Below, piece by piece: positions 24,974-36,138 of a stretch of DNA of 64,000 nucleotides; position 1 is the stretch's first letter; the number at the start of each line of letters is the position of its first letter. Under the pieces are notes generated by a model. That model was not told the origin of the DNA and ran no database searches. It worked only from the letters and a program-made list of their open reading frames with translations. The stretch is from Magnolia sinica (lineage: Eukaryota > Streptophyta > Magnoliopsida > Magnoliales > Magnoliaceae): NCBI RefSeq assembly GCF_029962835.1, contig NC_080579.1, forward strand, positions 310,001-374,000, read 5' to 3'. The translations under genes were made by a program, and so were the position numbers.

Positions 24974-25139
24974 CTTGGGATGGTCCGGCTCTAGTTCGGT
25001 TCCAAGTTTGGTTCCATGGTCGGTTCCACAATTCGATTCACGGTTCGGTTCGGTTCTACATAACCCCATATTGAGAACCGAATTGAACTAATCAGTTCCT
25101 TGATTTTTGGAACCGGATCCGGTGCACTTCAGAACCGGA

Positions 25140-25225
25140 CCGCTGCGGTAGGCCCATGCCAGATTTGTGCCTTCTAATACTTGCTTAGGCCCGCTGCGGT
25201 AGGCCCATGCCAGATTTGTGCCTTG
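25140..25225. repeat. 51-bp tandem duplication
   Basis: The phrase CCGCTGCGGTAGGCCCATGC, then CAGATTTGTGCCTT, occurs at 25140 and exactly again at 25191. Identity over the repeated 35 bp is complete, which points to a recent event. Confidence 0.8.
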
Positions 25226-25589
25226 GAAATTAAATGTTGAGCTAGGGCCGAACTTAGTCTGGCTTGTCTAGCCCATTGCAACCCTGATCTGGACCCCAAA
25301 CTGTAGAAATCCCTGGCCCAAAAATCCTGTGGGCTGCGGTGTAAACAATAAATGGACACTTAGATGCCACACCAAACTTAATAATGGTCCACGGCCAGGG
25401 TCATGATGAATGACCACCTACTCATGTGGGGGCCCACAATTTCTATTCCTCTAAAATAAACTCTTACACGTGTTGAAGCGGTGTGAGCAGCATCAATGCC
25501 TGGTCTACACACGTGTGGTACAGGAAGGTGCATGGAAGGAATTGGGCAAATAAATAGCTACAAATGCATGTGAACCCCACTATCTTTGC

Positions 25590-27660
25590 TACACATGCAT
25601 TTTAGTAGCTGAGATTTGGTTGCAGATTGCCAGACAGGCCATCTTAGGTAGTGATGTGCAGTGTCCACCACCCTAACTTCAAAAGCCATAAGCAAAGGCA
25701 CAAACATAATAAATAGAGAGACATCAAAATTCAGTAGTAGGCCCTCGTGTAACTAAATGTTTCTCCAAAAAAAAAAAAAAAGTGCTGGCATTACATCCAG
25801 CTGTGATCCTATTAAATTTTCGTGCTAACTTTGTACAGCTCTTATTTTAAAAATAAAAAATAAAAATAAAATTTCTCCTTTATGCCTTGGTTATTGGGTA
25901 TTTTGTTATTGTTGGATATAGGCTGTGGGGCCCACTTGTGGACAATCACTACTAGTGGATACCACCTAAGTCCATGATTATTCTTTCTGCTTTATTTTTT
26001 AGGAACTAGAAATTAGATTTTAAATTCAAAGTTGATTTATAATTTTAACAAAAATACAATTGAAAAAAGAGTAGGATTGTATGAGATGAAACTCTTTCTT
26101 ATCTCCCAAACTCTTCCTTTATCATAAAAAGAGCCAAGGTATCCCTTATTTAAGGCATCGGATGCGAGAGTTCTAAAGAGAAAATAAAGAGGAAAATATC
26201 TTTTGTCAGTTTATCCTACCTCTGGACAATCCAAGTTACTCATCATAATTCGAGAGCCATCTCAACCATAAAATTAAAAGAGTGACAAAATCCTTTCTAC
26301 TTTCGTAGTGGTTAGGTGAAGCTTTGGATGTAGACCTTCATCTTCAACTTTGTGTGAAGGTCCAAGATCATGTAAACCATCAGATCTCATAGGCTCACTC
26401 ATCTAGACTATCTTTCAATTATAAGGGCATTTTTCTAATCTGGTAAAAGTTTTTAGGAAGGGTAAAATTGCTATTTTCTAATATTTGGAATTGCCTTATG
26501 AGAAAAAAAATATATAGAAATTTGTATGAACATGAAAAGTTTTAGAAAAGTTTATTGTAATGAGTTTTAAATGCTTTAAAATATACATATAAACTTTCTC
26601 ATTGCATGCAATGGAATTGACCAGGTGCATCTTATTCTTGCGGTGTATGGTTTCTCACAATAATACAAGGTTAGTTATGATGGGACGGTTAATCTTTGTT
26701 AGGATCTATAGAGCTTGATCATTAGATGTGTACTGCTAATCCAGCAAGCACTTTTGAGGGTTGAGTTCTACATTGAGCTTGTTGGGGGTTTGGGGGTGTG
26801 CCCCCCCTATCTAGATGACAATTTCATAAATTTGTATAAAATTTTTATATAAACCCTAGTTCATTTGGGGTAGTATATATTCTATAGAAAGAGAGATTCA
26901 TCATTGTATTGAGAGCTGCTTCTTATTCTTTTTAAATACCTATGAGCACAATGGATTAATATGAATCCATAGACTAATTAAAAGGAAACCACGTAAATTT
27001 ATATTATGGTTTGTAGTTTTTTCCTACTTTCCTTTGATTTTGATATTCTTGTGTGTGTGCTCAAGAAGGGATCTTTCTCCCAACAGTCTTGTGCCAAAGA
27101 CCACTATCATACATGTGCTATTGCACTCAATATAAGTAAAGAATGGAAGCTCAAGCAAATAAATGTCAAAAACACTTCTTTTTTAACAAAGAAACAACAA
27201 GAAAATTAACAAGAAGCAGCCTTGTGGGTTTGAAGGAAAAAAAAAAAGTATGTTTACAAGTTCCAAAAAGTCATTATATGGGCTGCAACAGGCACCACGA
27301 GCTTCATAGAAAAATATCACAAATTTATTGTTTTTTACAGTACATGGTGATACCTTTATATTCTAGTTTAGTTGTGAAACAGAAGATTTAGAAAAAATCA
27401 TTATTACTTTGATGACTTGATCCTTACTAAGGATGACAAAGAGGAAGTTAGATTAATCCAAGGAAGTTTTGGTGTGGGATGGAGAAAGTTAAGGAGCTTC
27501 CACACTTACTAGGATTAGAAGTAAACTGATGTGACAGAGGAGTGTTTTTGTGCTAGATCGACAGACTTGCTACGCAAGTTTTGACTCGGCCACTGCAAGT
27601 TGAATGCGAAGTTGAAAAACGATGTGGGGAATGAGCTAAAGGACGGCATCTCACATACCG
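25590..27660. repeat. Segmental tandem duplication, copy 1
   Basis: A series of blocks here recurs in the same order at 27780-29545. Examples are GGTAGTGATGTGCAGTGTCC, TTACATCCAGCTGTGAT, TATAAGGGCATTTTTCTAAT, AGTAAAGAATGGAAGCTC, AAGTAAACTGATGTGACAGA and GAATGAGCTAAAGGACGGC. Blocks are roughly 80-90% alike by eye, with differing insertions between them. Copy 1 has extra sequence at about 25870-26210 and 26700-27090. No gene is recognised in either copy, so what was duplicated is unknown. Confidence 0.75.
26640..27000. other. Possible regulatory or LTR-like segment inside copy 1
   Basis: A TTTTTATATAAACCC TATA-like element (about 26846), a C-run at 26802-26808 and GAGAGATTCATCATTG give the look of a retroelement LTR promoter segment. 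It is largely absent from the sister copy of the duplication. No ends or duplications were found. Weak call. Confidence 0.25.
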
Positions 27661-27779
27661 CTGGCTGGTTCGGAGTTTGATTTTATCTTAATCTTGCTCT
27701 TACCTTCACACATGGTACTGTGAGAAGGTTCATGCAGGTCCAAGGAAGCCTCTTTTGATGGCATTCTAATATTCTTATT

Positions 27780-29545
27780 AGCTGAACTTTGGTTGCAGAT
27801 TGACAGACAGTCCATCTTTGGTAGTGATGTGCACTGTCCACCACCCAAACTTCAGAAGCCATGAGCAAGGGCACAAATATAATAAATAGAAAGACCCATA
27901 TTCATTAGTAGGCCCTCATGTAACTAATGTTTCCCAAAAAAAAATAAAAAAAGGTGCTGGCACCACATCCAGCTGTGATGCTATTAAATTTTCGTGCAAA
28001 TTTTGTCAGCATTTTTTATAAATTTTGTCCATTTATTCCGTTTTCAGACAACTTAAGCCATTGATCATAATCCAAATGCTATCTCAACCATAGAATTAGG
28101 GGGGCGATAAGATATTCTTTGCTCCAGTATTAATTGGGTGAACCTCTATATGTAAATCATTCATCTTCAATTTTATATGAAGGTTTGAGATGTGTAGACC
28201 GTCTGATCTTGTGGGCCCACCCATCCGGGGTATCTTTGAATTATAAGGGCATTCTTGTAATTTGTTAGAAGTATATTGGAAGGGGTAAAATTGTCATTTT
28301 TAATATTTGGAATTGTCATGAGAAACATATAGAGATTTGTATGACAATGAAAAGTTTATTAGGAAACCACACACCTTTCTCTTTTATGTGCAAATCAATG
28401 AGATTAATAATATAAAAGATTCAAATGATGAAAATCACTAATACAAACAATCAAATCATCAAACATGTATGATACAAGAGACACCAAGATTTTATACATA
28501 GAAAACCCTCCGATGCGAAGGGAAATATACATGAGCTAGTTCAGTACAAATTCACTATTATTATCATAAAAAAGACCTCTCTTCGATACCCAAACTACAT
28601 CACCCAGATGTGGATTATAAGCAACAATAAAGAAAGGAATTCACACCAACTTAGGATTATAGAAAATTCCCAACACAACCTTGGAGAAGACAACCGAGTT
28701 GTGAATGGACTCTCTCGAACCCGGATGCGAAAATTTTGATGGTAAAAGGCTTTTGATCTTTTTCACGTACAAAATTCATTTTTTCTTCTCTTTCTTCTCA
28801 TTTTCTCTGAGAAAGAAAAACCTCTTTTTGGTTGCTAGAACTCTCTCTATACAAAAGCCATTGGCCAAAAGATCAAAATACCCATATATACATGTGGCAA
28901 TAAAATATACTACTTAAGTCACACATGTGAGTCACACCTCCACATAAGGAGGGACCCAACAAAGTTGGAGAGAAGTTCATTATAAAGAGTTGTAAATACT
29001 CTAAAATGTAGTAGAATAAACCATTGCAAGGTGCATCTTGATCCGGTAGTGTACAGTTTCTCACAACAATATAAGGTTTGTTATTATGGAATGTTTATTC
29101 TTGTGCCAGGGATCACCATTATACATATATATCCTATTGCTTTAGAAGTGAATAAAGAATGGAAGCTCCAACTAATGAATTTCTTTAACAGAAAATTTTA
29201 CAATGAAGCAGTCTCGTGGGTTTGAAAATATGAAAATAAAAATAAAAATATATTTACAAGTTACAAAAGTCATTATATGAGTTGAAACAGACACCATAAG
29301 CTTATCTCAGGAAAAAATCAATTTGATCGTACGACACAGAGAGAGTTAGATTAATCCATGAAAGTTTTGGTGTGAGATTGAGATGGAATTAGGGAGCTTC
29401 GACACTTCCTAGGATTCGAAGTAAACTGATGTGACAAAGCAGTGTTTTTGTGCTAGAGCAGCGACAGACTTACCATGCAAATTTCATGGGTAGCAAGTTT
29501 CATGGGGAATGAGCTAAAGGACGCCATCATATACTGCTGGCCGTT
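27780..29545. repeat. Segmental tandem duplication, copy 2
   Basis: Carries the same ordered blocks as 25590-27660 (GGTAGTGATGTGCACTGTCC, CACATCCAGCTGTGATG, TATAAGGGCATTCTTGTAAT, AATAAAGAATGGAAGCTCC, AAGTAAACTGATGTGACAAA, GAATGAGCTAAAGGACGCC). The offset between blocks is about 2.0-2.2 kb. Copy 2 is interrupted by a segment of about 0.6 kb (28361-28975) absent from copy 1. Confidence 0.75.
28361..28975. mobile_element. Insertion of unknown class in duplication copy 2
   Basis: This sequence lies between AAAAGTTTATT and the ATTATAAAGAGTTGTAAA block, which are adjacent in copy 1. It includes GAAAACCCTCCGATGCGAAG and a pyrimidine-rich TTTTCTTCTCTTTCTTCTC stretch, reminiscent of LTR or untranslated regions of Ty1/copia-like elements. 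No terminal repeats were confirmed. Confidence 0.4.
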
Positions 29546-29764
29546 TCATAGTTATAGTAGATTTTTGAGATTCTCTACCAAAAGGGTAGGGCTTTCAACT
29601 CAGATTTTTAAAGGGTCCAAATCTAATTTCTTGGGCCCATTTAGAAATTGGGCCAGGTTGTGTTTGTTAGTTTCGACCCAGTTAAGAACTAGACCTAATC
29701 AGGTTCAGGGTGGGTCCACTGTCTTGGAGCCAGTTGAAATGAGATTGGGTTGTGTCTGCATTAG

Positions 29765-29880
29765 ATCCAGTTGATTTACACACACATGGTTGGATTTTCA
29801 CTAGAATGAGTACTCGAATCCATGACCTCATGTTGAAACTCATGTAAGTCTACCACTGCTGCATGAGTAAGGACAGTACT
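29765..29880 (-). mobile_element. tRNA-derived SINE relic
   Basis: On the minus strand CAGCAGTGGTAGACTTACAT is a box A-like region and CATGGATTCGAGTACTCATT contains a box B (GGATTCGAGTAC). TTTCAACATGAGGTC lies between, the same spacer phrase as in the other SINE relics. A GTGTGTG tract follows, as in the copy near 36650. Confidence 0.55.
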
Positions 29881-31723
29881 ATAACATCCAACCTATCAAG
29901 TGCATGTGACATCCAAAACTTTTAATAGGTTGAGCTCACCATGAGGACTATCTGATGCAAAAAATCATCCCTTATCTACTTATCAGGTGGGCCATATCAT
30001 ATAAAACAATTTCTAGCCATTAATAAAGTGTGGTTCACTCGATGAGTGCATTTTTTTACAGAATGATCCTTATAAAGGCTAACGTGTTGGATGTCACACA
30101 TACATGAAAGATTAGAAGTAATTGGTTGGGTGGACCATAACTTATAATCCAACTGCTTGGACTTGAGACCTTATGTGTGTGTGCACGCATGCGGATGCAA
30201 GCATATGATGCAGTGAGTGAACAACCCACAATGAGAGAAGAGGCTCTGCAACTCAGTCTGCCGAGTGAGGCGAAGGGCGCTTCCCACTATATGCACATGG
30301 GGCGTGCACATATAATTTGTGTGTGTGTGTGTGTTGTTTTAGTAATCTAGATTGAAACATGATTTGATAAGCCACATACATGTAAGAGAAACCATTTACA
30401 CAATGCATCCGTTAAAAGACATACATGTTTATGATATAATCCATCTAAATAGATGGGCTTGACCCTTATTCCATGCGCACCCAAACCCACTCAACAAACC
30501 CAACTGTTGATAGCCCTCACTAAGGGAGTTGCATATGAGGAAATTATATTTTGGGATGCAGATTGCATGGGTGATCTAATGAATCCACGTTCAACTACTG
30601 GCTATATATATATGACTTTGTAGAAAGTCATGGATTTTCAATCATGGATAAGGTGTACTTTCTTGTTGCTGAAAGATACTGACTGTGTCTTTGTTGATGA
30701 TTGTGTAAGAGTTCTATAAGGTGGGCCTAATTAATTATTTATCTGGATTTACCTAAGAGTTGGATATTGTGATCGAGCATATCAGTAGGTCTCAATAAAG
30801 TTATGATCAATCTCAAAATCCTGCAAGGGGCGGTGCACTTGGACTGTGGTACACGCGTGGTATTTTTATGGGCTTGGAATCCATGAAACATGTGGAGCCT
30901 TTGACAAGGAGTTTCTGATGGGTTTTAAATTACTCCATCCTGCAACAACTTAAATAGGTTGAGTACCAAAACCTACACACATCTAAAGCTATTTCTCCCC
31001 TCCCATTGCTTCTCCAAAGGGTGTAAGGTGCAGAAGATAGGATCATTACCTTTTGTAATAGCTTCTCAATCAAGTATGTTTTTATTTTTAGTTATTTGAT
31101 ATCCATACTCAATGCATAGCACGATCCATTTCAATTCTACAATATCAGGTTTACAGACTGAACATAGGATAGCTATTATGGCCACATAGATTATTAATGG
31201 ATTATGCAACTAATGAGCAAGATCAGTTTGCATGGTGATTACTCTATTGGGCCATGCTGTGATAATGAAAGTGAAATTCAGTTGGTGGAGAATCCAATAT
31301 TTACAAAACGTATTGAAGCGGATTGCACTTTATACAAAGATGCGATCGTGAATTTCTACCAATGAACACACGAAATAGCAAACCGAGGATATTGGGGATA
31401 CCTTTTTCTGAAGTTACTATAAGTTCACAGGCCGACTCGGCATGACAAGCAACGATTTCCTATTGAAACAAAGTGCTAGGGTCGTGGACTCTAACACAAT
31501 AACAGAGCGGTTGGGCCGGCATGTGGAAGTGGTTGCCACGAATGCGGTGACTACTGTTTCAGTGTCTTCTTCTAGAGAAACACAAGCACAAAGAAAAAAG
31601 GGTTCTAATTGTAGTTCAATATCTAAAGAAGGAATGTTTATCATTAATGCGATATACAAAATAAACAATTTAAAACTTTAGGACCCTAATTATTTTAGGA
31701 ACATGTGAATAGTATGCTCTTGT
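29881..31723. other. Intergenic, no gene seen
   Basis: Contains a (GT)n run at about 30319-30335 and a GC-richer patch near 30240-30290. Between 30900 and 31700 are several short frames, including 79 and 83 codons on opposite strands, without recognisable motifs. I cannot support any gene. Confidence 0.4.
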
Positions 31724-32016
31724 TAGGTGTCATTAGTTGTTAATTTCCTGTTGTGGGATTTGCTATTTAAATAGGCTAGCTTGATAGGATTCTTCTTATA
31801 TGTATGAGTACATATGCAGATAGCTTCAAGGATTTTAATGTGAAAAATGTATTAGATAAGACTATAGAGTAGACAGTTGTAAAGTATACCAAGATTGGGG
31901 TGCGTGATGTGATTTTCTAATAAGAAAAACTATTCTCTTTCTTCTTTTCATCTCTTCTTCTTTGTTTTCCTCGTTCCTCTTTCCACAGTTGTTGATCTTA
32001 ATGGGAACTTGTTACA
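31724..32016 (+). mobile_element. Possible solo LTR, Ty1/copia-like
   Basis: TGTTAGGTG at the left and TTGTTACA at the right frame a segment with a TATTTAAATAG TATA-like box followed by a CT-rich tract and CTCGTTCCTCTTTCC. This is the usual order of a short plant LTR (U3, R, U5). I could not find a matching target duplication, so the boundaries and class are tentative. Fossil if real. Confidence 0.3.
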
Positions 32017-33673
32017 ATGATGGTAGTGAAATTGGGTTTTGCAGCCACACAAATTGCACTACAATCAAACGAATGGTGGTCAGCAAGAGATTTGTGTGAT
32101 TTCAACGCCGGTATGGAAATACAAACGGGTATCAAATTCAAAATTTGGAAGTTCCTAGTGTATGAACCAAAGTCTGGAAACTCAGTGACTCCATTTGAAA
32201 CTTGGTTGAGTGAACTTGACCAGTTTTCAAGTGGAGCCAGTGAGTGAAGGCCCAGTCGATCTTTGAGTCAACCCAGCTGACAAGACATGGATCTAACTTG
32301 AGTTGTTGGGTTTTTTGAACTGCAATATAAAAAATGATGTAATGTAGATGGAGCTTCCCATTTGTTTTTCTAGGCCACTGATGGCCTACTGGGGACTAAT
32401 CTCTTACACCCATTGGATCACTCCATCTATAATAAATAAATAGTAATAATAATAATAATAATAAAGATTTTGTTTGGTTTTCCATTACAGTAAGTGCTGA
32501 TGCTAAAATTCCAAATCATGTTGGAATACATTGGAGCGGTCATGTCAGGAATTCACGTTGGATGCATGACAGCCCTATAAAATATTTCCTCTACTTGTTA
32601 TGAGAGAAAGGTTAGCTTTGGAGAGGGGTTGGCCCTATTAAATGGGCCCATCTACTGGTCTTGCGCCTAGCATGAATGGCCTAGATAACTTTCAGGCCAG
32701 GTTGGGCTCTCTCTCAAATCATTTTATCTCCACCGGGTCCAGCACGACTTGGGTATGAGTGCGGCATTCCAATCCTTGGTTAGGTAACAAATGCATCGTC
32801 AAGCTCCAAAAACTCCCATATCCCATCACATGCACAAAGAAATAGACGTTTAGAAATATGGAGCCAACAATACTTATAGGGCCAGATGGTCGGCCTACAT
32901 CATTGTACAACATATGGGATGATTTTGTTGAATCTGTGGGGAGCGTGGTTAGGTAATCCAGTCCATTGGTTGCTGTGGATAGACTATGCTTCTTGATAAA
33001 AATTGGCATACACCCATCGTCCGCATTTTACTCAAAATGGTCCACTCGATGGGCCTCACTGGACCCATGGTCTCGATTCAAATTTTAGTTTTGCACAAGT
33101 TAGAAAAATCCACATTGCAGAGTTGTATGGCGAACCCACATTCCTGGAGCATAAATGGTCGTTTTGGTAGCTTTGTATTTGGTGTGTATTTATATACATT
33201 AGCAATTACCATGAAATCCATATAACTAGGAATTACTAGTGTACATCCTGTAATTGAAATCCACCGTTATCCGTAATCATGGTAACCTGAATCACCAACA
33301 TGTGTTTGGCAGCTATTATTTAGAAGAGTATATAAGACAAATGACTAGGGTTGTCAACGGGCTAAGCTCAGGTTAGCTTTAGCCTAGATTTTGAAATAAT
33401 TAGGTGCTATTTAAAATTTTGACTGTGACTTTTAAATTGATAGTAACTGATATCCATAAAAATGAAATCACATGATTTTGCTACGATTTTAAAAAAGTAT
33501 CTTTTAATGTATTTGATGTCACACAACTTTATTGTTATTTTGAATAATAATAATAATAATAATAGCTTTTGGATGTATTTGATGTGAATCGATTCTAATT
33601 GGAACCTAATTCCCTTCAAATACACTCCTAAAGGCAACAATCACCTTCGCTGCATATTGATTCGCAAACTTCA
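32017..33673. other. Intergenic, no gene seen
   Basis: A 76-codon frame at 32017-32247 has no recognised motif. Simple (AAT)n repeats lie at 32443-32464 and 33544-33563. 32600-33130 holds mixed debris. Nothing more can be supported. Confidence 0.4.
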
Positions 33674-33929
33674 GGGCTCGTTTGGATACCGCCAAATAAG
33701 TTGTTTTTTAAACTTAAGTAAGTCAATAAGCTACTTTTTTTTAATTTAGTTAGTTTGGTTAATCAAAAAGTAACTTATTTTGATGAGTCTCTTTATTTTA
33801 CTTTTCAATTTATCAAAAGTAACTTATATTGGGTTATCGTGAGCAGTATGCTTGCCTGGGGCTTAATGATTGGATGTGCCATGTTGGGAAATATTTTCGG
33901 TAATGTTTTTGAGAAAACTATCCTACTAT

Positions 33930-34430
33930 TTCATTCGTATCATTTTAGGGAGTGGGCCTAAGTATGAGGTAGATCCAACACTCAAGTGGGCCACGCATCT
34001 TACAATAATGATATTGAATTGCCATTGTTGAAACTGCACCCATTGTTGTGTGGCCCAACATGAATACGCCAATTAAAATGAGCCACACTACTTGAAATGG
34101 TGGTATTGAACCTCCATTGTTGAAATAGTAATGACTCTCACTTTCTTGCTTTTTTTTTGAAATATTCACTCACTCACCTTGTTCTTCATATGATCTTATG
34201 ACATAGGAATGGCCTTATGACCGGTTTGGATGGCATATAATCATCATAGTGGGCCTTGGAAAGACTTCAATAATGGTCATTCAATCTCTATTGTTTCCTT
34301 CAATATGGCCCACTTAAGCTTTAGATCTCCCTCAATTTTGGGCCTACCTCCTAACATGACTGGATAAAATGGATGGATTGGGTGGATTTCTAAGAAACAT
34401 CATGGTAGACTCTAAGCATGCAAAGTTGGG
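33930..34430. mobile_element. Mutator-like miniature, diverged copy f (nested)
   Basis: Core phrases CATTTTAGGGAGTGGGCC, CAACACTCAAGTGGGCCAC, then GGCCCACTTAAGCTTTAGAT and ATGGATGGATTGG in inverted order. An internal partial repeat (ATGGTGGTATTGAACC versus ATGATATTGAATTGCC) suggests a small duplication in the copy. Strongly decayed. Confidence 0.5.
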
Positions 34431-34489
34431 TTCATCCAGCAATTACATCCATCAAAGTCATGTAACAACATTTTTAGTCAAGTCATGAT

Positions 34490-34900
34490 GGTGCATCCAT
34501 TTTGATGCATGTGTTGTATATCCATGTATCCATTCATTTTGCCAGCTCATTTTAGGGCATAAGCCAAAAAATGAAGGAAATCCGAATCTCAAGTGAACCA
34601 CACCACCTGCAATTAAAAACTTACCTGGGGCTATGAAAGTTGTCGATCAAGCTAATAATTGTGTTTTTCCTTCATCCAGTCTATGTAACGCTATCAACAA
34701 GTTGGATGACAAATAAACATTATGGTGGGCTGAGGAAGTTTTTAATTATGGTGTTCAATGACTACTATTTCCTGTGGTGTTTTCTACATGAGATTTGGAA
34801 CTTGCCTATTTTTGGACCAACGCTTTAAAATGAGCTGGCAGAATGGATGGATGGAATAGATATATAACATGCACAAACATTAAGGTAGGTCTATTATCAC
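34490..34900. mobile_element. Mutator-like miniature, copy g (nested)
   Basis: Shows GTGTTGTATATCCATGTATC, CAGCTCATTTTAGGGCATAA and ATCTCAAGTGAACCACACC, then CCTGTGGTGTTTTCTACATG and TAAAATGAGCTGGCAGAATG as the inverted partner arm. It lies inside the 33674-35871 element. Confidence 0.6.
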
Positions 34901-35239
34901 AACATTATAGGATTGGATGTTTTCTAACCAAATGCGCTTTTAAAGTAATTTATAATCTAAATGTGCGCTTAGAATCTGGGCGATCAATATTTACTTTATT
35001 AATCATCCATTAATTGGATGGGCAGCATTGATTATTGAGTTTGATTTTAGAGATTTGGGTGTCTACAATTTGGATGGTCTGGATGGGAGGAGAATTAGTG
35101 ACCCAGGTCTTTAGGGAGCGTTCGTTCTTCAATTCCCTAGTGTTAATACATGCAAATGAGTAAGAATTACCATTTACCCATGTTTGGTGTGGTGATAATT
35201 ACCTCCATGATGAAACCATTTTTAACAGCATCGTCGTAA

Positions 35240-35520
35240 ATTTATAGGCCCTATCATGGAGCTTCTGACATATCCATGCCATCCATCCATTGTAAACATT
35301 TTAGGGCACTAGCTCAAAAATCAGACATCCAAAGTTTGAGTGGCCCACATATAGGAAATTCCGGTCATAAAAGGTTTTTAATGATAGGCATTCGACCCAC
35401 TCTTTCATCCGGTATGCTCCACTTGAGCTTTGGATTTGACTCAATTTTAGAATTATGTCCTAAAATCAATCCGCAAAATGGATGGACAGCATAGATAAAC
35501 AACATATATGATAGTAGCCG
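35240..35520. mobile_element. Mutator-like miniature, shortened copy h (nested)
   Basis: Both arms are present (CATGCCATCCATCCATTG, TTTGAGTGGCCCAC; then GCTCCACTTGAGCTTTGGAT, AAAATGGATGGACAGC) but the central block is much reduced. It lies inside the 33674-35871 element. Confidence 0.55.
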
Positions 35521-35871
35521 CACATGAAATTCACATATTCTTCTGTTTTAATGTCCAAAAAGCAAGCAGTGAGTGTGAACATAGAAAACAGTTTAGCCGC
35601 AAGTAGCTTTTCTTAATTTCTACTTATTGTGAAGATAAGTATGTTTGCTAAATAACATCTCTCTTTCATTTCTTTTGATGATTCTCTAAGTAAGTTATGA
35701 AAAAGTAAAAAAGGTAAAAAATAAAAAATAAACTATAGTGATTAGGTACTTTTGAGTAAAAAAAGTTACTTACAACTAACACAAACCAAACATACTAATA
35801 TGAAATAAGTCAATTATCTACGGTTGTAAGTAAGAAAAACGTAACTTATTCGGTGGTATCGAAACGAGCCG

Positions 35872-36065
35872 TGAATGATGCAGTAGTAACCCTAAATAAA
35901 AAAAGCTCGCGTATAGATGTGGATAAACACGCGGGCCAAGTGCCGCATAATTCCTGTACCTATAAAATCTCTGGGAGCATAAAAAGAACGGAGAAAATCC
36001 ATCGGAGCGGGGAAGAAGAAGAAGACAAACATAGAGATAGAGAGAGAGAGAGAGGAAGAAGAAAG
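35872..36065 (+). promoter_or_regulatory. Core promoter and 5' UTR of the ROMO1-like gene
   Basis: CCTATAAAATC at 35959-35969 is a good plant TATA box, 105 bp before the start codon. Transcription would begin at about 35990-36000 by the usual spacing. The leader is purine-rich (GAAGAAGAAGAAG, then a GAGAGA tract at 36015-36060), which is typical of housekeeping plant leaders. Upstream sequence is limited to about 90 bp before the end of a transposon at 35871, so distal control elements, if any, lie within or beyond that element. Confidence 0.6.
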
Positions 36066-36138
36066 ATGGCGAGAGATAGCTGCCTTGCTCGCGTCACTAC
36101 AGGCGTTGCAGTGGGCGGTGCCGTTGGTGGTGCTGTTG
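36066..36138 (+). CDS. ROMO1-like gene, coding exon 1
   Basis: Codes for residues 1-24 and the first base of codon 25. The start ATGG follows a purine-rich leader (GAAGAAAGATGGC), a good plant context. The exon ends GCTGTTG|GTAAAACC. The glycine-rich helix is cut by the intron at Gly25. Confidence 0.9.

Larger units (their letters stand above)
24645..25135. mobile_element. Candidate TIR element rich in GGTTCGG, with two SSRs inside
   Basis: TAGGGGTGCACATGGGTCGG opens the region, and both flanks are filled with GGTTCGGTTC or its complement GAACCGAAC, giving an inverted subterminal repeat pattern. The centre is a GA tract and a TA tract. The right terminus is unclear (GGATCCGGTGCACTTC) and no target duplication was seen, so the superfamily is unassigned. 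An hAT-like origin is a guess. Confidence 0.45.
33674..35871. mobile_element. 2.2-kb non-autonomous TIR element (PIF/Harbinger-like?) upstream of the ROMO1-like gene
   Basis: The left end GGGCTCGTTTGGATACC pairs with the right end GGTATCGAAACGAGCC, and both continue into matching AATAAGTTAC / GTAACTTATT subterminal tracts. Flanking triplets TCA and TGA could be a decayed TTA/TAA duplication, by analogy with the better preserved relative at 55377-56454. Three Mutator-like copies lie inside. No transposase frame is present. Its right end sits about 90 bp from the TATA box of the downstream gene. Confidence 0.62.
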
